A stretch of DNA of 64,000 bases from Vibrio sp. 16 (lineage in GTDB: Bacteria; Pseudomonadota; Gammaproteobacteria; Enterobacterales; Vibrionaceae), in the NCBI RefSeq assembly GCF_963681195.1, contig NZ_OY808997.1, positions 1,736,001 through 1,800,000 on the forward strand, read 5' to 3'. Positions 37,964 through 48,337 of the stretch are shown here, piece by piece. The notes beneath the pieces were generated by a model. That model searched no databases. It was not told where the DNA came from and was given only the letters and a program-made list of their open reading frames with translations. How positions within the stretch are numbered: the first letter of the stretch is position 1; each line of letters opens with the position of its first letter. Both the position numbers and the translations under genes were made by a program.

Positions 37964-37997
37964 CAAAAAGACCGCAACCGATGGCTGCGATCTTTTT
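37964..37997 (-). terminator. Terminator-like hairpin between lpxA and lpxB
   Basis: On the minus strand AAAAAGATCGCA and TGCGGTCTTTTT can pair around a GCCATCGGT loop, with one G-U, and the stem ends in T5. It sits 18 bases after the lpxA stop inside an operon that is normally co-transcribed, so it may only attenuate. Confidence 0.5.
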
Positions 37998-38015
37998 AAT
38001 TAATCATGGGATGGC

Positions 38016-38804
38016 TTAGCGAATAACGCCACGCTCAGAGGTTTCCACAAACTCAATAAAGTGCTTAATTGATGGCCAATCTTTCGCCATTTCTTCCAGC
38101 ACTTCTTTCGCTTCTGCCTGGGTTTTACCAGAGCGATAGAACTCTTTGTACGCATTACGCAGCGCTCTTAGCTCTGCTTTTTCAAAGCCATTACGCTGTA
38201 AGCCAACAAGGTTTAAGCCAAACGGTGTCGCGTGGTTGCCTTGCGCAAGAACGTACGGTGGAACATCTTTAACCACAGCAGAACAACCACCAATGTAGCT
38301 GTACGCACCGACTTTACAGAACGGGTGAATCGCAGACAAAGCCATGACCCCTGCGTAATCTTCCACTGTAACGTGTCCACCAAGAATAGCGTTATTACCC
38401 ACGTGCGTATGGTTTCCGACGATCACATCATGCGCGATGTGTGCGTTGACGCAAAGAAGGTTGTCATCACCGATAACGGTTGTTGCCTTATCTTGCGCTG
38501 TGCCTCGGTGGATTTGTACCGCTTCACGTATGACGTTACGGTCACCAATTACAACTGTCGTGGCTTCACCACCGTATTTCTTGTCTTGGTTCTCTTCACC
38601 AATGACCGCATGTGGGAAAATACGGTTATCTTTGCCAATGGTTGTATGGCCTTTGATCACAACGTGAGACATCACTTCAGTTCCTTCACCAATCTCAATA
38701 TTACCTGAGATGTAAGTAAATGGACCGACGGTCACGTTGGCTGCAATTTTTACCTCACCCTCAATAACAACCGAAGGATGGATCTGAGCAGTTTCGTGAA
38801 TCAT
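38016..38804 (-). CDS. lpxA: UDP-N-acetylglucosamine acyltransferase
   Basis: First enzyme of lipid A synthesis (262 aa; same length in E. coli): it adds the 3-O-acyl chain. A left-handed beta-helix is made of hexapeptide repeats through about residue 190 (VVIEGEVKIAANVTVGPF and on). The catalytic histidine lies in NAHIAHDVIVG. A C-terminal helical part follows (RNGFEKAELRALRNAYKEF). The stop lies one base from the next upstream gene, fabZ, showing tight operon packing. Confidence 0.98.
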   Translation of the reverse strand: MIHETAQIHPSVVIEGEVKIAANVTVGPFTYISGNIEIGEGTEVMSHVVIKGHTTIGKDNRIFPHAVIGEENQDKKYGGEATTVVIGDRNVIREAVQIHRGTAQDKATTVIGDDNLLCVNAHIAHDVIVGNHTHVGNNAILGGHVTVEDYAGVMALSAIHPFCKVGAYSYIGGCSAVVKDVPPYVLAQGNHATPFGLNLVGLQRNGFEKAELRALRNAYKEFYRSGKTQAEAKEVLEEMAKDWPSIKHFIEFVETSERGVIR

Positions 38805-38805
38805 A

Positions 38806-39264
38806 TTAAAACTCTCGACGGGCGCACTTCAGCTCTGCTGAACATACGACTTCGCCGTCGACTTTTGCAACACCGTTAAACGCTGCAATACCGCGACGCT
38901 CTTTAACAAACTCAACTTCTATAACCAATTGGTCACCTGGTACAACTGGTTTGCGGAACTTTGCTTTGTCGACGCTAGCAAAGTAGTACAGTTCATTTTC
39001 AGATGGCGCGCCAAATGATTTAAATGCCAACAGGCCCGTCGCCTGAGCCATTGCTTCCAGGATCAACACACCAGGGAATACAGGTAGTTGTGGGAAATGA
39101 CCTGTAAACTGAGGTTCATTCACTGAAACGTTTTTAATCGCCGTTAAGTACTTCTCTTCTTGATAGTCAGTCACGCGATCAATCAGCAAGAATGGGTAGC
39201 GATGAGGGAGTAATTCCTGAATTTCAGTGATGTTCATCGTTTTCTTTTCAGTAGTCAAAGTCAT
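38806..39264 (-). CDS. fabZ: 3-hydroxyacyl-ACP dehydratase
   Basis: A hot-dog-fold dehydratase (152 aa) of fatty acid elongation. The active-site His is in [14 protein letters not shown] and the Glu is in [11 protein letters not shown]. The N-terminal [15 protein letters not shown] is typical. The start at 39264 is preceded by TAGGAAT. An ATG at 39237 would also give a complete domain, and 39303 is less likely. It lies between lpxD and lpxA as in E. coli. Confidence 0.96.
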   Translation of the reverse strand: MTLTTEKKTMNITEIQELLPHRYPFLLIDRVTDYQEEKYLTAIKNVSVNEPQFTGHFPQLPVFPGVLILEAMAQATGLLAFKSFGAPSENELYYFASVDKAKFRKPVVPGDQLVIEVEFVKERRGIAAFNGVAKVDGEVVCSAELKCARREF

Positions 39265-39301
39265 ATTCCTATATCGAATGCTAAATATGTTTTCGGCTGG
39301 C

Positions 39302-39307
39302 ATTATA
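39302..39307 (-). promoter_or_regulatory. Candidate -10 element before fabZ
   Basis: A perfect TATAAT on the minus strand, 38 bases before the fabZ start and just after the lpxD terminator-like hairpin. No good -35 is found at the usual distance. It may restart transcription of fabZ-lpxA-lpxB. Confidence 0.35.
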
Positions 39308-39311
39308 GACG

Positions 39312-39341
39312 AAAAAGACTCGCAATTCGCGAGCCTTTTTG
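39312..39341 (-). terminator. Terminator-like hairpin between lpxD and fabZ
   Basis: On the minus strand AAAAAGGCTCGC pairs with GCGAGTCTTTTT (one G-U) around GAATT, and the stem runs into T5. It looks like a complete intrinsic terminator inside the bam-lpx run. Confidence 0.75.
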
Positions 39342-39354
39342 ATCAAGACTGGAA

Positions 39355-40386
39355 TCAAGATTCCGAGTCTTGCTCTAACTGCTTTTCAACCGCTTTAAGA
39401 CGCTTGTTCATTTCATCAATACGATGAACGCGAGTCGCAGTTTTGCGCCACTCTTTATTTGGCTGTAATGGGATCCCAGATGAGTACATACCTTTTTCTG
39501 AGATGCCACGCATGACCATGCCCATACCAGTAATAGTCACGCCATCAACGATCTCAATGTGACCGTTAATAACCGTACCACCGCCAATGATACAGTATTT
39601 GCCGATCTTAGTACTGCCAGCAACAATCGTACCACCAGCCATAGCTGTACCATATCCGATCTGTACATTGTGAGCGATTTGCATCTGATTATCTAAGATA
39701 ACGTTATCTTCAATAATGGTATCTTCGAGCGCGCCACGGTCAATCGTCGTGCAAGAGCCAATTTCTACACGATTGCCAATAATGACCGAGCCAAGTTGTG
39801 GAATTTTAATCCATTCACCTTTCTCGTTGGCATAACCAAAGCCATCAGAGCCAATCACTGTATTCGCTTGAACTAAACAATCATCCCCTAATACCACGTC
39901 ATGATAAATGCTGACATTCGACCATAACTTGGTATTGGCACCAATTTTCGCATTTTTGCCAATAAAGCAGCCCGCACCGATCACCGCGTTGTCTCCGAGC
40001 TCTACCCCAGATTCAATCACGGCATTTGCGCCAACGGAGACATTATCACCCAACTTAACATCATCAGCGATCACCGCTGAAGGCGCAATTGAGGTTGCCG
40101 GTGAAGGTGTAGTGTCGAGAGCTTGTGCCACTTTAGCAAAAGCGACGTAAGGGTCATCGACCACAAGTACATTACCACTACACGCTTCGCGTTGAGCTTC
40201 TTTTACCATCACTACCGTCGCTTGACAGTCAGCAAGGTGCTTAGCGTATTTAGGATTAGACAGGAAAGTAACGTCACCTTCCTGTGCTTTGTCCATTGGT
40301 GCAACCATGGTGACCATTGCACTTGCATCACCATGGAGCTCTCCCCCAGTAATAGTTGCCAAATCGGCTAAAGAGATTGCTGTCAT
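39355..40386 (-). CDS. lpxD: UDP-3-O-(3-hydroxyacyl)glucosamine N-acyltransferase
   Basis: Third step of lipid A synthesis (343 aa). An N-terminal uridine-binding domain ([17 protein letters not shown] ... [15 protein letters not shown]) precedes a hexapeptide-repeat beta-helix with the catalytic His in [17 protein letters not shown]-terminal coiled segment ([19 protein letters not shown]) follows. It lies 6 bases after skp. Confidence 0.98.
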   Translation of the reverse strand: MTAISLADLATITGGELHGDASAMVTMVAPMDKAQEGDVTFLSNPKYAKHLADCQATVVMVKEAQREACSGNVLVVDDPYVAFAKVAQALDTTPSPATSIAPSAVIADDVKLGDNVSVGANAVIESGVELGDNAVIGAGCFIGKNAKIGANTKLWSNVSIYHDVVLGDDCLVQANTVIGSDGFGYANEKGEWIKIPQLGSVIIGNRVEIGSCTTIDRGALEDTIIEDNVILDNQMQIAHNVQIGYGTAMAGGTIVAGSTKIGKYCIIGGGTVINGHIEIVDGVTITGMGMVMRGISEKGMYSSGIPLQPNKEWRKTATRVHRIDEMNKRLKAVEKQLEQDSES

Positions 40387-40392
40387 AAACGA

Positions 40393-40902
40393 TTATTTTA
40401 GTTGTTTGATTACTTTTTCTGAAATGTTGTACTCAGGCTTGCCATACTGCATGGTCTGGATATCAACAATAATGTCATAACCTTCTTTCTCAGCGACTTT
40501 CTTCACTGCATCCTGAATAACTTTAAATAGCTTTTGCTTCTCTTGCGCTTCACGACGCGCTGACGCTTGCTCTAGAGCCTGAGCTTTGATTTTGTATTTG
40601 CTGTCTAGCTGACCGATTTCAATACGTAGTTTCTCAACTTCATCTTGACCTAATAACTCGCCATCACGCTTTAGCTTTTCGATCTTCGTTTTTGCTTCTG
40701 CTTGAATAGACTTTAGCTCATCAGCCTTGTCTTTAAACTCTTCCTGCATTTTTTGCAGGACAACTTCACGTTGTGGTAGTGCTTGGAACACTTGAGCGGT
40801 ATTTACATAGCCTACTTTTTGCGCAGCTTCTGCCGCGTGAGCAAATAGAGAAGACGTCATTACTAATAGGCCAATACCAGCCGCTTTAATTGTTTTGTTC
40901 AC
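40393..40902 (-). CDS. skp: Periplasmic chaperone Skp (OmpH family)
   Basis: A periplasmic holdase (169 aa) that keeps outer-membrane proteins unfolded on the way to BamA. A signal peptide ends near HAAEA; the mature protein begins QKVGYVNTAQVFQALPQRE. Long charged helices form the tentacle-like coiled coil. The start is a GTG at 40902, chosen because AAGGAAA lies eight bases upstream and a signal peptide follows directly. It is between bamA and lpxD, the standard order. Confidence 0.95.
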   Translation of the reverse strand: MNKTIKAAGIGLLVMTSSLFAHAAEAAQKVGYVNTAQVFQALPQREVVLQKMQEEFKDKADELKSIQAEAKTKIEKLKRDGELLGQDEVEKLRIEIGQLDSKYKIKAQALEQASARREAQEKQKLFKVIQDAVKKVAEKEGYDIIVDIQTMQYGKPEYNISEKVIKQLK

Positions 40903-40921
40903 TTTATAATTTCCTTTCAAA

Positions 40922-43330
40922 TTAGAAGGTTCTGCCGATGGTGAAAGTGAAGAATTCTTCATCATCACCTTCGTAAATTGTAATCGGTTTCGCCACTGAG
41001 AAGACCAGAGGTCCCATTGGTGACATCCATTGCAACGCCACACCGTATGATGCGCGGTAGTTGGTTGGATCCGAGTAGTCCATGTAGTAACGATCTGTGA
41101 TCGTCTCATCATAGACGAATTCTGTGTCCCAAACGCTTGCCGCATCAAGGAACATGCTGGTGCGGATTTGGTTACGCACTTCATCAGATGCAAAAGGCGT
41201 CGGCACAATCAGCTCAAGACTCGCCAGAGCAACCGCATTGCCACCTACTGAGTCATCGGTCGAGTTGACACACGATGAGCTACTACAGAACGATGGATTG
41301 CTGTTTATTGTGTACACCGCTTTTGGTCCCGCGGTATTCGATCTAAAGCCACGAAGAGAGGTGAAACCACCCGCGTAGTAGTTTTCGTAGAATGGGAACA
41401 AGTTGTCGTTACCATCCGTTTGGCCGTAACCATTACCGTAACCTAAACGACCACGCATAAGTAACGTGAATTCGTGTTTTTTGGTCAACGGAATGTAATG
41501 TCTAACGTCATACTGTAGCTTGAAGTACTGAGCGTCTGAGCTTGGTACTGTTGCCTTAGCAAATGCACGTTGGTAGTTACCCGCCGTTGGGAAATAGCCT
41601 CGGTTAAGGTTGTTTCGTGTCCAAGACGCATTCAAGTCAAAGTCATTGGTGATGATGTCGCCATCTGGCTGATTAATACTTTGAGCAAACAGCTGCGCTT
41701 GGTCATAAGTCGGCACGTTACCAATCTTGTTATGGGTATAACCCACACCAAACTCAAAGCGATTCAATTCATCGAATGGGAAGCCCCATGTTAAACTAGC
41801 GCCGTAACTTTCGTTGGTGTAGTCAACGATACCCGCTTCTTTCGCTTCAAACTGGTTGTAGAAGATCTTACCGCCAAGACTGACACCATCAAGGTTCCAG
41901 TAAGGGTCACGATAGTCCAAACTCACGTTCTTTTGGTAGTCGTTCATCATCGCGTTAATACCAACACGATTACCAGTACCAATAAAGTTGTCCTGCTGTA
42001 ATCCAACCTGGAAACTCACGCCAGATTCTGTACCGTAGCCGATACCGAAGTTAACGCTGCCTGAGTTCGCCTCTTTTACGCTGTATACTAAATCCACTTG
42101 GTCTTCGCTGCCCGGAACACGCACAGTTTGTACATCAACCGTTTCAAAGAAACCGAGACGATTTAGTCGACTCTTACCAGTATCAATCGCCTTAGAGTTC
42201 AGCCAGCTGCCTTCCATCTGACGCATTTCTCGGCGCAGTACTTCATCTTTGGTCGAGTTGTTACCCACAAAACGGATATCTCGCACGTAAATACGTTTAC
42301 CCGCTTCAATATTGACCACCAAAGAAACTTCTTGAGTCTCATCATCAAACTCAGAAATGGTGCGCACTTGAGGGTAAGCATAACCAGCTTCACCCAATAA
42401 ACGTTTGACGTTCTCTTCTAAGCTCGTCACCGCTGAGCCGTTGTAGAGTTCACCCATCTCAAATGAAATGAGATCGTTAAGCTCGTCTTCACCAACAACA
42501 CGGTCACCACGGAACTTCACGTCTTTGACCGAGTATGGCTGGCCTTCTTCCAAGCCTAAGGTAATGTAGACCCCTTTTTTGTCAGGGGAAATTGAGACTT
42601 GTGTAGAATCAACTTTAAATTTCAGGTAGCCACGGTCTAAGTAGTACGACTTAAGTGCTTCAATATCGCCAGCTAAAACTTGCTTTTGGTATTTGTCATC
42701 GGATAGGAAGTTCCACCAAGCGACATCCACATTAAGCTCAAAGCGGCCAAGTAGCTCATCGTCAGAAAAGACGTCATTACCAATGAAGTTAATTTGCTTA
42801 ATTTTGGCTGAAACACCCTCAGAGAAAACAAACTTTAAATCAGCACGATTACGTGGGAGCGGTGTGACCACCGCTTTTACGTTCGCGTTGTACTTACCAA
42901 CACTGTAATAGAAATCTTCTAGACCCTTCTCGATATTGGCCAAAGTCGTGCGGTCAAGCGCTTCACCAACTCGGACACCAGAAGCATCTAGATTCTGTTG
43001 CAGTTGCTCTTCTTTGATCGCCTTGTTACCAGAGAACGAGATACTTGATACGGTAGGACGCTCTTTTACTTGAACAACGAGCACGTTGTCTTGGCGTAAA
43101 ACCTTAATGTCTTCGAAGTTGCCAGATGCGTAGAGAGCTCGAATGATTTGCGAGATATCTTCATTGTCGACGGCATCGCCAATACGGACTGGCATTTTCA
43201 ACAACGCAGCACCAAGTGTCACACGTTGCAAGCCTTCAACTTGAATATCTTGGACAACAAAGCTTTCGGCACCATTTGCACTCATACTTGTTGCGAGTGC
43301 TGTGGCAAGTAGAATCTTTTTCATCGCCAT
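40922..43330 (-). CDS. bamA: Outer membrane protein assembly factor BamA
   Basis: Core of the BAM complex (802 aa). A signal peptide (KKILLATALATSMSANGA) precedes five POTRA domains (about 22-420, starting VVQDIQVEGLQRVTLG) and a 16-strand Omp85 barrel. The loop-6 motif appears as SLRGFRSN. The last residues FTFTIGRTF end in the aromatic residue of the barrel signal. It folds outer-membrane proteins delivered by Skp. The first two codons (MAM) leave two possible ATG starts. Confidence 0.98.
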   Translation of the reverse strand: MAMKKILLATALATSMSANGAESFVVQDIQVEGLQRVTLGAALLKMPVRIGDAVDNEDISQIIRALYASGNFEDIKVLRQDNVLVVQVKERPTVSSISFSGNKAIKEEQLQQNLDASGVRVGEALDRTTLANIEKGLEDFYYSVGKYNANVKAVVTPLPRNRADLKFVFSEGVSAKIKQINFIGNDVFSDDELLGRFELNVDVAWWNFLSDDKYQKQVLAGDIEALKSYYLDRGYLKFKVDSTQVSISPDKKGVYITLGLEEGQPYSVKDVKFRGDRVVGEDELNDLISFEMGELYNGSAVTSLEENVKRLLGEAGYAYPQVRTISEFDDETQEVSLVVNIEAGKRIYVRDIRFVGNNSTKDEVLRREMRQMEGSWLNSKAIDTGKSRLNRLGFFETVDVQTVRVPGSEDQVDLVYSVKEANSGSVNFGIGYGTESGVSFQVGLQQDNFIGTGNRVGINAMMNDYQKNVSLDYRDPYWNLDGVSLGGKIFYNQFEAKEAGIVDYTNESYGASLTWGFPFDELNRFEFGVGYTHNKIGNVPTYDQAQLFAQSINQPDGDIITNDFDLNASWTRNNLNRGYFPTAGNYQRAFAKATVPSSDAQYFKLQYDVRHYIPLTKKHEFTLLMRGRLGYGNGYGQTDGNDNLFPFYENYYAGGFTSLRGFRSNTAGPKAVYTINSNPSFCSSSSCVNSTDDSVGGNAVALASLELIVPTPFASDEVRNQIRTSMFLDAASVWDTEFVYDETITDRYYMDYSDPTNYRASYGVALQWMSPMGPLVFSVAKPITIYEGDDEEFFTFTIGRTF

Positions 43331-43368
43331 ATTTGTTTTAGTTATTCCTTACTACAACCTTTGCCCAG

Positions 43369-44727
43369 TTAGAGACGAGCAAAATCATTGAAAATTGCCA
43401 CTGCCATAAGAGAGAAGATAATTGCTCCGCCTACACGGTACCCCATTTCCTGAATTTTCTCAGGGACTGGGCGTCTTATTACAGCCTCAATAGCAAAAAA
43501 CAATAGATGTCCGCCATCTAACATAGGTAACGGCACAAGGTTAATTATCCCTAAGTTGACACTAATAAGAGCAAGGAAACCAAGGAAGTAAACCAAGCCA
43601 TAATCGGCGGTCGTCCCTGCCCCTTTCGCTATTGAAATGGGTCCACTTAAGTTGTTAAGTCCTACATCGCCAACAATCAGCTTTTTCAACATGCTGATGG
43701 TCAGATCAATCACTTGTCCGGTTTTTTCAACCGCTTTCCCGACTGATTCAATTACACCAAATTGTAAGTCGAAGCGATAACTTTCCGGCCATTCTGCGAC
43801 CTCTGGGGCGATTCCAGCAAAACCGACTTCGCCTTTACCTTTCATCTCACGACTGTCTGGAATGATAGTCAGGGAGACACGCTCACCATCGCGTTCAACT
43901 TGAAGCGGCAGTGAAGCATTCGGATGCTGCTGAATCGCATCAACGACTTGCTGCCAATCTGTGATGGCGACACCGTCAATCGCGAGCAGAGTATCTCCGA
44001 CTTTTAATCCAGCACGCTCACCAGCGCTGCCTTGCGTCACATTGATAAGCTTGGTTGAAATCTCTGGCGTAAAAGGAACAAAGCCAAGCGCTGACATAGC
44101 AGACTGTTTTTCAGGGTCAAAGTTCCACTCGGTAAGATCAAAAGAGAGGGTTTGCTCAACGCCGACGCCGTCGGAAGGGGCAACCGTCATCGTCAGACGT
44201 TCATCACCAATATGAGCAATCAACCCCATGTTGACCGATTCCCAATCTGCGGTTTTGACGCCAGAAACGGATTTAAGTTCCATTCCCTGTTCCAACCCTG
44301 CTTGGGCAGCAATAGAATAAGGGGTAACCTGGCCGACAACGGGCTTGACCGCCGGAACGCCGATCATAAACACAAGCCAGTAGGCGATAATGGCAAATAA
44401 GAAGTTGAACACAGGGCCTGCAGCGACAATCGCACTGCGCTTCCAAAGTGGCTTTTTATCAAAAGCAAAACGTTGGTCGGCGTCAGAGACTTCATCGACA
44501 CGCCCGTCGAGCATCTTGACGTAGCCACCCAGTGGAATCATCGAGACGCTGTATTCTGTGCCATCTTTTCCTACTTTGCTCCAAATGGCCTTACCAAAGC
44601 CAATGGAGAATTTTTCGACTCTTACACCACAGCGGCGAGCAACCCAGAAATGGCCGAACTCATGGACAGCGACTAATATTCCCAGCGCAACAATAAAGGA
44701 TACGAAGTTCCACAAAATACCTGTCAT
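43369..44727 (-). CDS. rseP: Site-2 RIP metalloprotease RseP
   Basis: An inner-membrane zinc protease (452 aa) that cuts the anti-sigma factor RseA after DegS, releasing sigma-E. The zinc motif HEFGH is at residues 22-26 in the first helix. Two PDZ domains follow ([19 protein letters not shown] and [20 protein letters not shown]). The second metal motif is in [15 protein letters not shown]. The end of dxr overlaps its start by 4 bases. Confidence 0.98.
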   Translation of the reverse strand: MTGILWNFVSFIVALGILVAVHEFGHFWVARRCGVRVEKFSIGFGKAIWSKVGKDGTEYSVSMIPLGGYVKMLDGRVDEVSDADQRFAFDKKPLWKRSAIVAAGPVFNFLFAIIAYWLVFMIGVPAVKPVVGQVTPYSIAAQAGLEQGMELKSVSGVKTADWESVNMGLIAHIGDERLTMTVAPSDGVGVEQTLSFDLTEWNFDPEKQSAMSALGFVPFTPEISTKLINVTQGSAGERAGLKVGDTLLAIDGVAITDWQQVVDAIQQHPNASLPLQVERDGERVSLTIIPDSREMKGKGEVGFAGIAPEVAEWPESYRFDLQFGVIESVGKAVEKTGQVIDLTISMLKKLIVGDVGLNNLSGPISIAKGAGTTADYGLVYFLGFLALISVNLGIINLVPLPMLDGGHLLFFAIEAVIRRPVPEKIQEMGYRVGGAIIFSLMAVAIFNDFARL

Positions 44728-45932
44728 AGCTTACGCTCACTAACCCAGTTGGTTGCTAAATATCTCGCCATTCTATCGACCTCAAGTATGCTTTCCAAGT
44801 CACTACAGTGCGACTGATGGGTATCAGCACAGACTTTTGACAAAACCTTCTGGTTAATGACCGATATGTCTGTAAATGACAACTGTCTATCGAGGAACGC
44901 AGCCACCGCGATTTCATTTGCCGCATTCAGTGCCGTTGTTGCATGCTGACCTTCGTAGCAGGCGTCGATAGCGAGTTTTAAACATGGATAGCGGTTGTAA
45001 TCAGGTTCTAAGAAAGTGAGCTCGCCAACTTTAGTAAAGTCTAGCGGAGCCACACCCGCCGCAACACGTTCAGGGTAAGACAGGGTCAGCGCAATCGGCG
45101 TCGCCATATCTGGTTCGCCCATCTGCGCCAATACTGAGCCATCTTTGTACTGCACCATCGAATGGATAACAGATTGAGGATGAATCAATACCTTTAATTG
45201 TTCTCGAGTGGTGTTAAACAGCCACTTCGCTTCAATGTACTCAAGACCTTTGTTCATCATGGTCGCCGAGTCGACTGAAATTTTTGGCCCCATCGACCAG
45301 TTAGGGTGAGCTATGGCTTGTTCAGGAGTGACTGAGTTCAGTGATGCGATATCACTGTAACGGAAAGGCCCACCAGAACCGGTTAACAGAATGTTTGAGA
45401 TACCATGCTGTGCTAAATCGCAGCGACCAAGATTGGTTTGGATATCACTTGGTAAGCATTGGAAGATTGCGTTGTGCTCGCTATCAACAGGCATAAGCTC
45501 AGCGCCAGACTGCTTAACCGCATCGATAAACAACTGTCCAGACATCACCAAGGCTTCTTTGTTTGCAAGCAGCACACGCTTACCCGCTTTGACTGCCGCC
45601 ATCGTCGGTAACAGACCCGCAGCACCAACAATCGCAGCCATTACAGTATCAACGTCATCCATCGAGGATACGTCGCACATGGCCTCAATACCTGACAACA
45701 CTTCAGTATCAATTTTAAGTGCCACTAACTGCTGTTTGAGCTGTAAAGCCGCCGAGTCCGATGCCATCACCGCATACTTAGGTCGCCATTTCAGGCACAA
45801 CTCACGCATTTTCTCAACATTTCCTCCCGCCGCAAGTGCGACAATAGAAAACAGTTCGGGGTTTTGTTCGATGACTTTAAACGTGCTCGCGCCGATCGAA
45901 CCAGTTGCACCTAATATTGTTAGCTTACGCAT
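44724..45932 (-). CDS. dxr: 1-deoxy-D-xylulose 5-phosphate reductoisomerase
   Basis: Second enzyme of the MEP isoprenoid pathway (402 aa). NADPH-binding motif [18 protein letters not shown]. Metal/substrate motifs [19 protein letters not shown], and [22 protein letters not shown]. It lies between cdsA and rseP, overlapping the rseP start by 4 bases. It makes precursors used by UppS, encoded just upstream. Confidence 0.98.
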   Translation of the reverse strand: MRKLTILGATGSIGASTFKVIEQNPELFSIVALAAGGNVEKMRELCLKWRPKYAVMASDSAALQLKQQLVALKIDTEVLSGIEAMCDVSSMDDVDTVMAAIVGAAGLLPTMAAVKAGKRVLLANKEALVMSGQLFIDAVKQSGAELMPVDSEHNAIFQCLPSDIQTNLGRCDLAQHGISNILLTGSGGPFRYSDIASLNSVTPEQAIAHPNWSMGPKISVDSATMMNKGLEYIEAKWLFNTTREQLKVLIHPQSVIHSMVQYKDGSVLAQMGEPDMATPIALTLSYPERVAAGVAPLDFTKVGELTFLEPDYNRYPCLKLAIDACYEGQHATTALNAANEIAVAAFLDRQLSFTDISVINQKVLSKVCADTHQSHCSDLESILEVDRMARYLATNWVSERKL

Positions 45933-45953
45933 AGCAAGAAACCGATTTGTGAC

Positions 45954-45977
45954 TTAGGCAAGCCGAAGCTTGCCTAA
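45954..45977 (-). other. Stable UUCG-loop hairpin over the cdsA stop codon
   Basis: On the minus strand TTAGGCAAGC pairs with GCTTGCCTAA around TTCG, a cUUCGg tetraloop. It includes the cdsA TAG stop (45974-45976). The T-run lies before rather than after the stem, so it is not a normal terminator. It may act in mRNA stability or in limiting read-in to dxr. Confidence 0.7.
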
Positions 45978-46816
45978 AAAATGAAGTAAAGAAATGCAAA
46001 AACAGGAAATGCCGCTGTGAGGCTGTCAATGCGATCAAGCACACCACCGTGGCCGGGAATAATATTGCTGCTGTCTTTTATCCCGGAGACGCGCTTGAAC
46101 ATACTTTCAACCAGATCACCCAGAACGGAAATCACCACGGTAATCAGCGTAATCACGATCATGATAAACGGGCTAGTAAATTCAATATCAAACCAGCTTG
46201 CCGCTCCCCATCCGACGATAATTGCGGTAACAATCCCGCCAATCAAGCCCTCAATGGTTTTGTTGGGACTGACATTTGGCGCCATTTTGCGCTTACCCAT
46301 GCTCTTACCAGCAAAGTAAGCGCCGCTGTCAGCAGCCCAGACAATCAAACAAACGTAAAGCACTAACTTAGCACCGTGATAAGCGTCGGTTTCAATCCCT
46401 TCGGCACGAAGGAGCAGTACACTCCAAAAGAAAGGTAAAAGCGTTAATATACCGAAGAGATGACGCAGCACAGGAGAGTGTTGCCATAATGAAGCCGATT
46501 TCGGGTATGTGATCGCGAGAGTACTAGACACAAGCCACCACACACACCCAACCGCTAGGATGGCATAGTGCGGCTCTACGATTTGGTTCAAACTAAAAGC
46601 ATCAAAAGGGACAAGCGCTAGACTCAGCCCGCTGACCAATACTGCTGGGATTAGCGCCAAAACACGAGATTTTGCTTCAACAAATTGCGTCCACTCCCAG
46701 TAACCGATCATCATTACCGCAGCAATCGCTATTGTAAATAAGGGAAGCGACAACTCAAAAATTCCTAGAATCACTAATGGAGCAAGGATGAGCGCTGTTA
46801 TTATTCTTTGTTTCAA
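45974..46816 (-). CDS. cdsA: Phosphatidate cytidylyltransferase
   Basis: An integral membrane enzyme (280 aa, about eight helices) that makes CDP-diacylglycerol from phosphatidate and CTP. The signature FKRVSGIKDSSNIIPGHGG-VLDRIDSL near the C-terminus is complete. It follows uppS by 11 bases and supplies the phospholipid pathway to which pgpA (55.5 kb) also belongs. Confidence 0.97.
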   Translation of the reverse strand: MKQRIITALILAPLVILGIFELSLPLFTIAIAAVMMIGYWEWTQFVEAKSRVLALIPAVLVSGLSLALVPFDAFSLNQIVEPHYAILAVGCVWWLVSSTLAITYPKSASLWQHSPVLRHLFGILTLLPFFWSVLLLRAEGIETDAYHGAKLVLYVCLIVWAADSGAYFAGKSMGKRKMAPNVSPNKTIEGLIGGIVTAIIVGWGAASWFDIEFTSPFIMIVITLITVVISVLGDLVESMFKRVSGIKDSSNIIPGHGGVLDRIDSLTAAFPVFAFLYFIF

Positions 46817-46827
46817 ACTTGGATCCT

Positions 46828-47583
46828 TTATTCGCTTTCCATCAATGCCTTGATTTGTTCACCGGTACAACCGAATCTTCTTTCTCGATTAACAAACCAA
46901 GTCACTGCTTCAACTAAGCTATTTTCATCGAATTCTGGCCAATAGATAGGCGTAAAATACATTTCTGCGTAGGCCATCTGCCAGAGCATGAAGTTACTGA
47001 TTCGACACTCACCACTGGTACGAATCATGAGATCAACTTCAGGCAAATCGGACATGGTTAAATGCTGAGTCATCATTTCCTCAGTAATCTCGTCCGCTTG
47101 TAATTCGCCGTTTGCGACTTTATTAGCCAGAGCCTTTGTCGCTTGCATGATGTCCCACTTACCACCGTAGTTCGCGGCGATGTTCACCACCATGCCAGTA
47201 TTATTCGCTGTCAACTCTTCTGCCTGAGCAATTTTCTTCCGTAACCTATCATTGAAACGCGCCGTATCGCCGATAACTCGGAGCCGAAGGTTATTTTTGT
47301 GCAACTTCTTAATCTCGGTTGAAAGAACCGTGATAAACAGCTCCATCAATACTCCCACTTCTTCTTCAGGGCGACGCCAGTTTTCACTGCTGAAAGCAAA
47401 TAAAGTGATCGCTTTAATGCCGAGTTTGGCGGAAGTAGAAATCGCTTTTCTAACAGCAGCAACACCATTTTTATGACCAAACACGCGAGGTTTACCTTGC
47501 GCTTTAGCCCAACGGCCATTGCCGTCCATGATAATTGCAATATGTTGAGGAAGAACGTCTGGAGAGAGATGTGAGTTTTGCAT
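46828..47583 (-). CDS. uppS: Undecaprenyl diphosphate synthase
   Basis: A cis-prenyltransferase (251 aa) that makes the C55 carrier for peptidoglycan and O-antigen. The catalytic aspartate is in [19 protein letters not shown]. Other conserved parts: [48 protein letters not shown]. It begins the uppS-cdsA-dxr-rseP-bamA run, just after the frr terminator. Confidence 0.98.
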   Translation of the reverse strand: MQNSHLSPDVLPQHIAIIMDGNGRWAKAQGKPRVFGHKNGVAAVRKAISTSAKLGIKAITLFAFSSENWRRPEEEVGVLMELFITVLSTEIKKLHKNNLRLRVIGDTARFNDRLRKKIAQAEELTANNTGMVVNIAANYGGKWDIMQATKALANKVANGELQADEITEEMMTQHLTMSDLPEVDLMIRTSGECRISNFMLWQMAYAEMYFTPIYWPEFDENSLVEAVTWFVNRERRFGCTGEQIKALMESE

Positions 47584-47626
47584 ATAAGAAATTGATAGGT
47601 AATCAGCAAAGGACAGAGAGTAGCAT

Positions 47627-47654
47627 AAAAAAACGCTGTGCTGCGAGCACAGCG
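47627..47654 (-). terminator. Terminator downstream of frr
   Basis: On the minus strand CGCTGTGCT pairs with AGCACAGCG around CGC, followed by T7. Confidence 0.9.
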
Positions 47655-47682
47655 CTCTTTAGAAGGAGAGTTTGTAGAGGAA

Positions 47683-48240
47683 TTAGACTTCCATCAACTC
47701 TTTTTCTTTTGCTGCTAGCACTTCGTCGACTTGCTTAACAGCAGCATCCGTTAGCTTTTGGATCTCTTCTTGACCTTTACGATCTTCATCTTCAGAGATT
47801 TCTTTGTCTTTTAGCAGTGCTTTTAGCTCGCCATTTGCGTCACGACGGATGTTACGAATAGCAACACGACCACCTTCTGCTTCGCCACGAACAATCTTAA
47901 CAAGGTCTTTACGACGCTCTTCTGTTAGCGGTGGAAGGGGAACGCGAATGATAGTACCCGCAGACATAGGGTTCAGGCCTAGGTCAGACATCATGATCGC
48001 TTTCTCAACTTTCTGAGTCAGCTCTTTATCGAATACTGTGATTGCTAGTGTACGTGCGTCTTCTGCTACTACGTTAGCAACTTGATTTAGAGGAGTTGGT
48101 GCACCGTAGTACTCAACTGAAATACCAGCCAATAGACTTGGGTGTGCACGACCTGTACGAACTTTAGATAGGTTGTTCTTTAGCGCTTCTACGCTTTTTT
48201 CCATGCGCTCTTGAGCGTCTTGTTTGATTTCGTTAATCAC
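47683..48240 (-). CDS. frr: Ribosome recycling factor
   Basis: RRF (185 aa), which with EF-G splits the post-termination ribosome. Recognised by [32 protein letters not shown], then [17 protein letters not shown] and the helical C-terminal [29 protein letters not shown]. The length is the usual 185. It follows pyrH. Confidence 0.98.
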   Translation of the reverse strand: MINEIKQDAQERMEKSVEALKNNLSKVRTGRAHPSLLAGISVEYYGAPTPLNQVANVVAEDARTLAITVFDKELTQKVEKAIMMSDLGLNPMSAGTIIRVPLPPLTEERRKDLVKIVRGEAEGGRVAIRNIRRDANGELKALLKDKEISEDEDRKGQEEIQKLTDAAVKQVDEVLAAKEKELMEV

Positions 48241-48302
48241 AATATCACCTTAATGTGTAAATCTTTCTCGAAGAAAGCCTAAGCGGGAGTCTTCAAAAGG
48301 CA

Positions 48303-48331
48303 ATACCGTAGCACAAATCGTGCTACGGTGA
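48303..48331 (-). other. Perfect 10-bp hairpin between pyrH and frr
   Basis: On the minus strand ACCGTAGCAC pairs with GTGCTACGGT around GATTT. ATTGCCTTTTG follows, a poor T-tract, so termination would be weak. It may be an attenuator or mRNA-stabilising structure. Confidence 0.55.
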
Positions 48332-48337
48332 TTGGAA

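Noticed and set aside
40922..41208. Longer form of the skp gene starting at 41208
   Set aside because: The extra part lies inside bamA in another frame; the GTG at 40902 with a ribosome binding site and signal peptide is the proper start.
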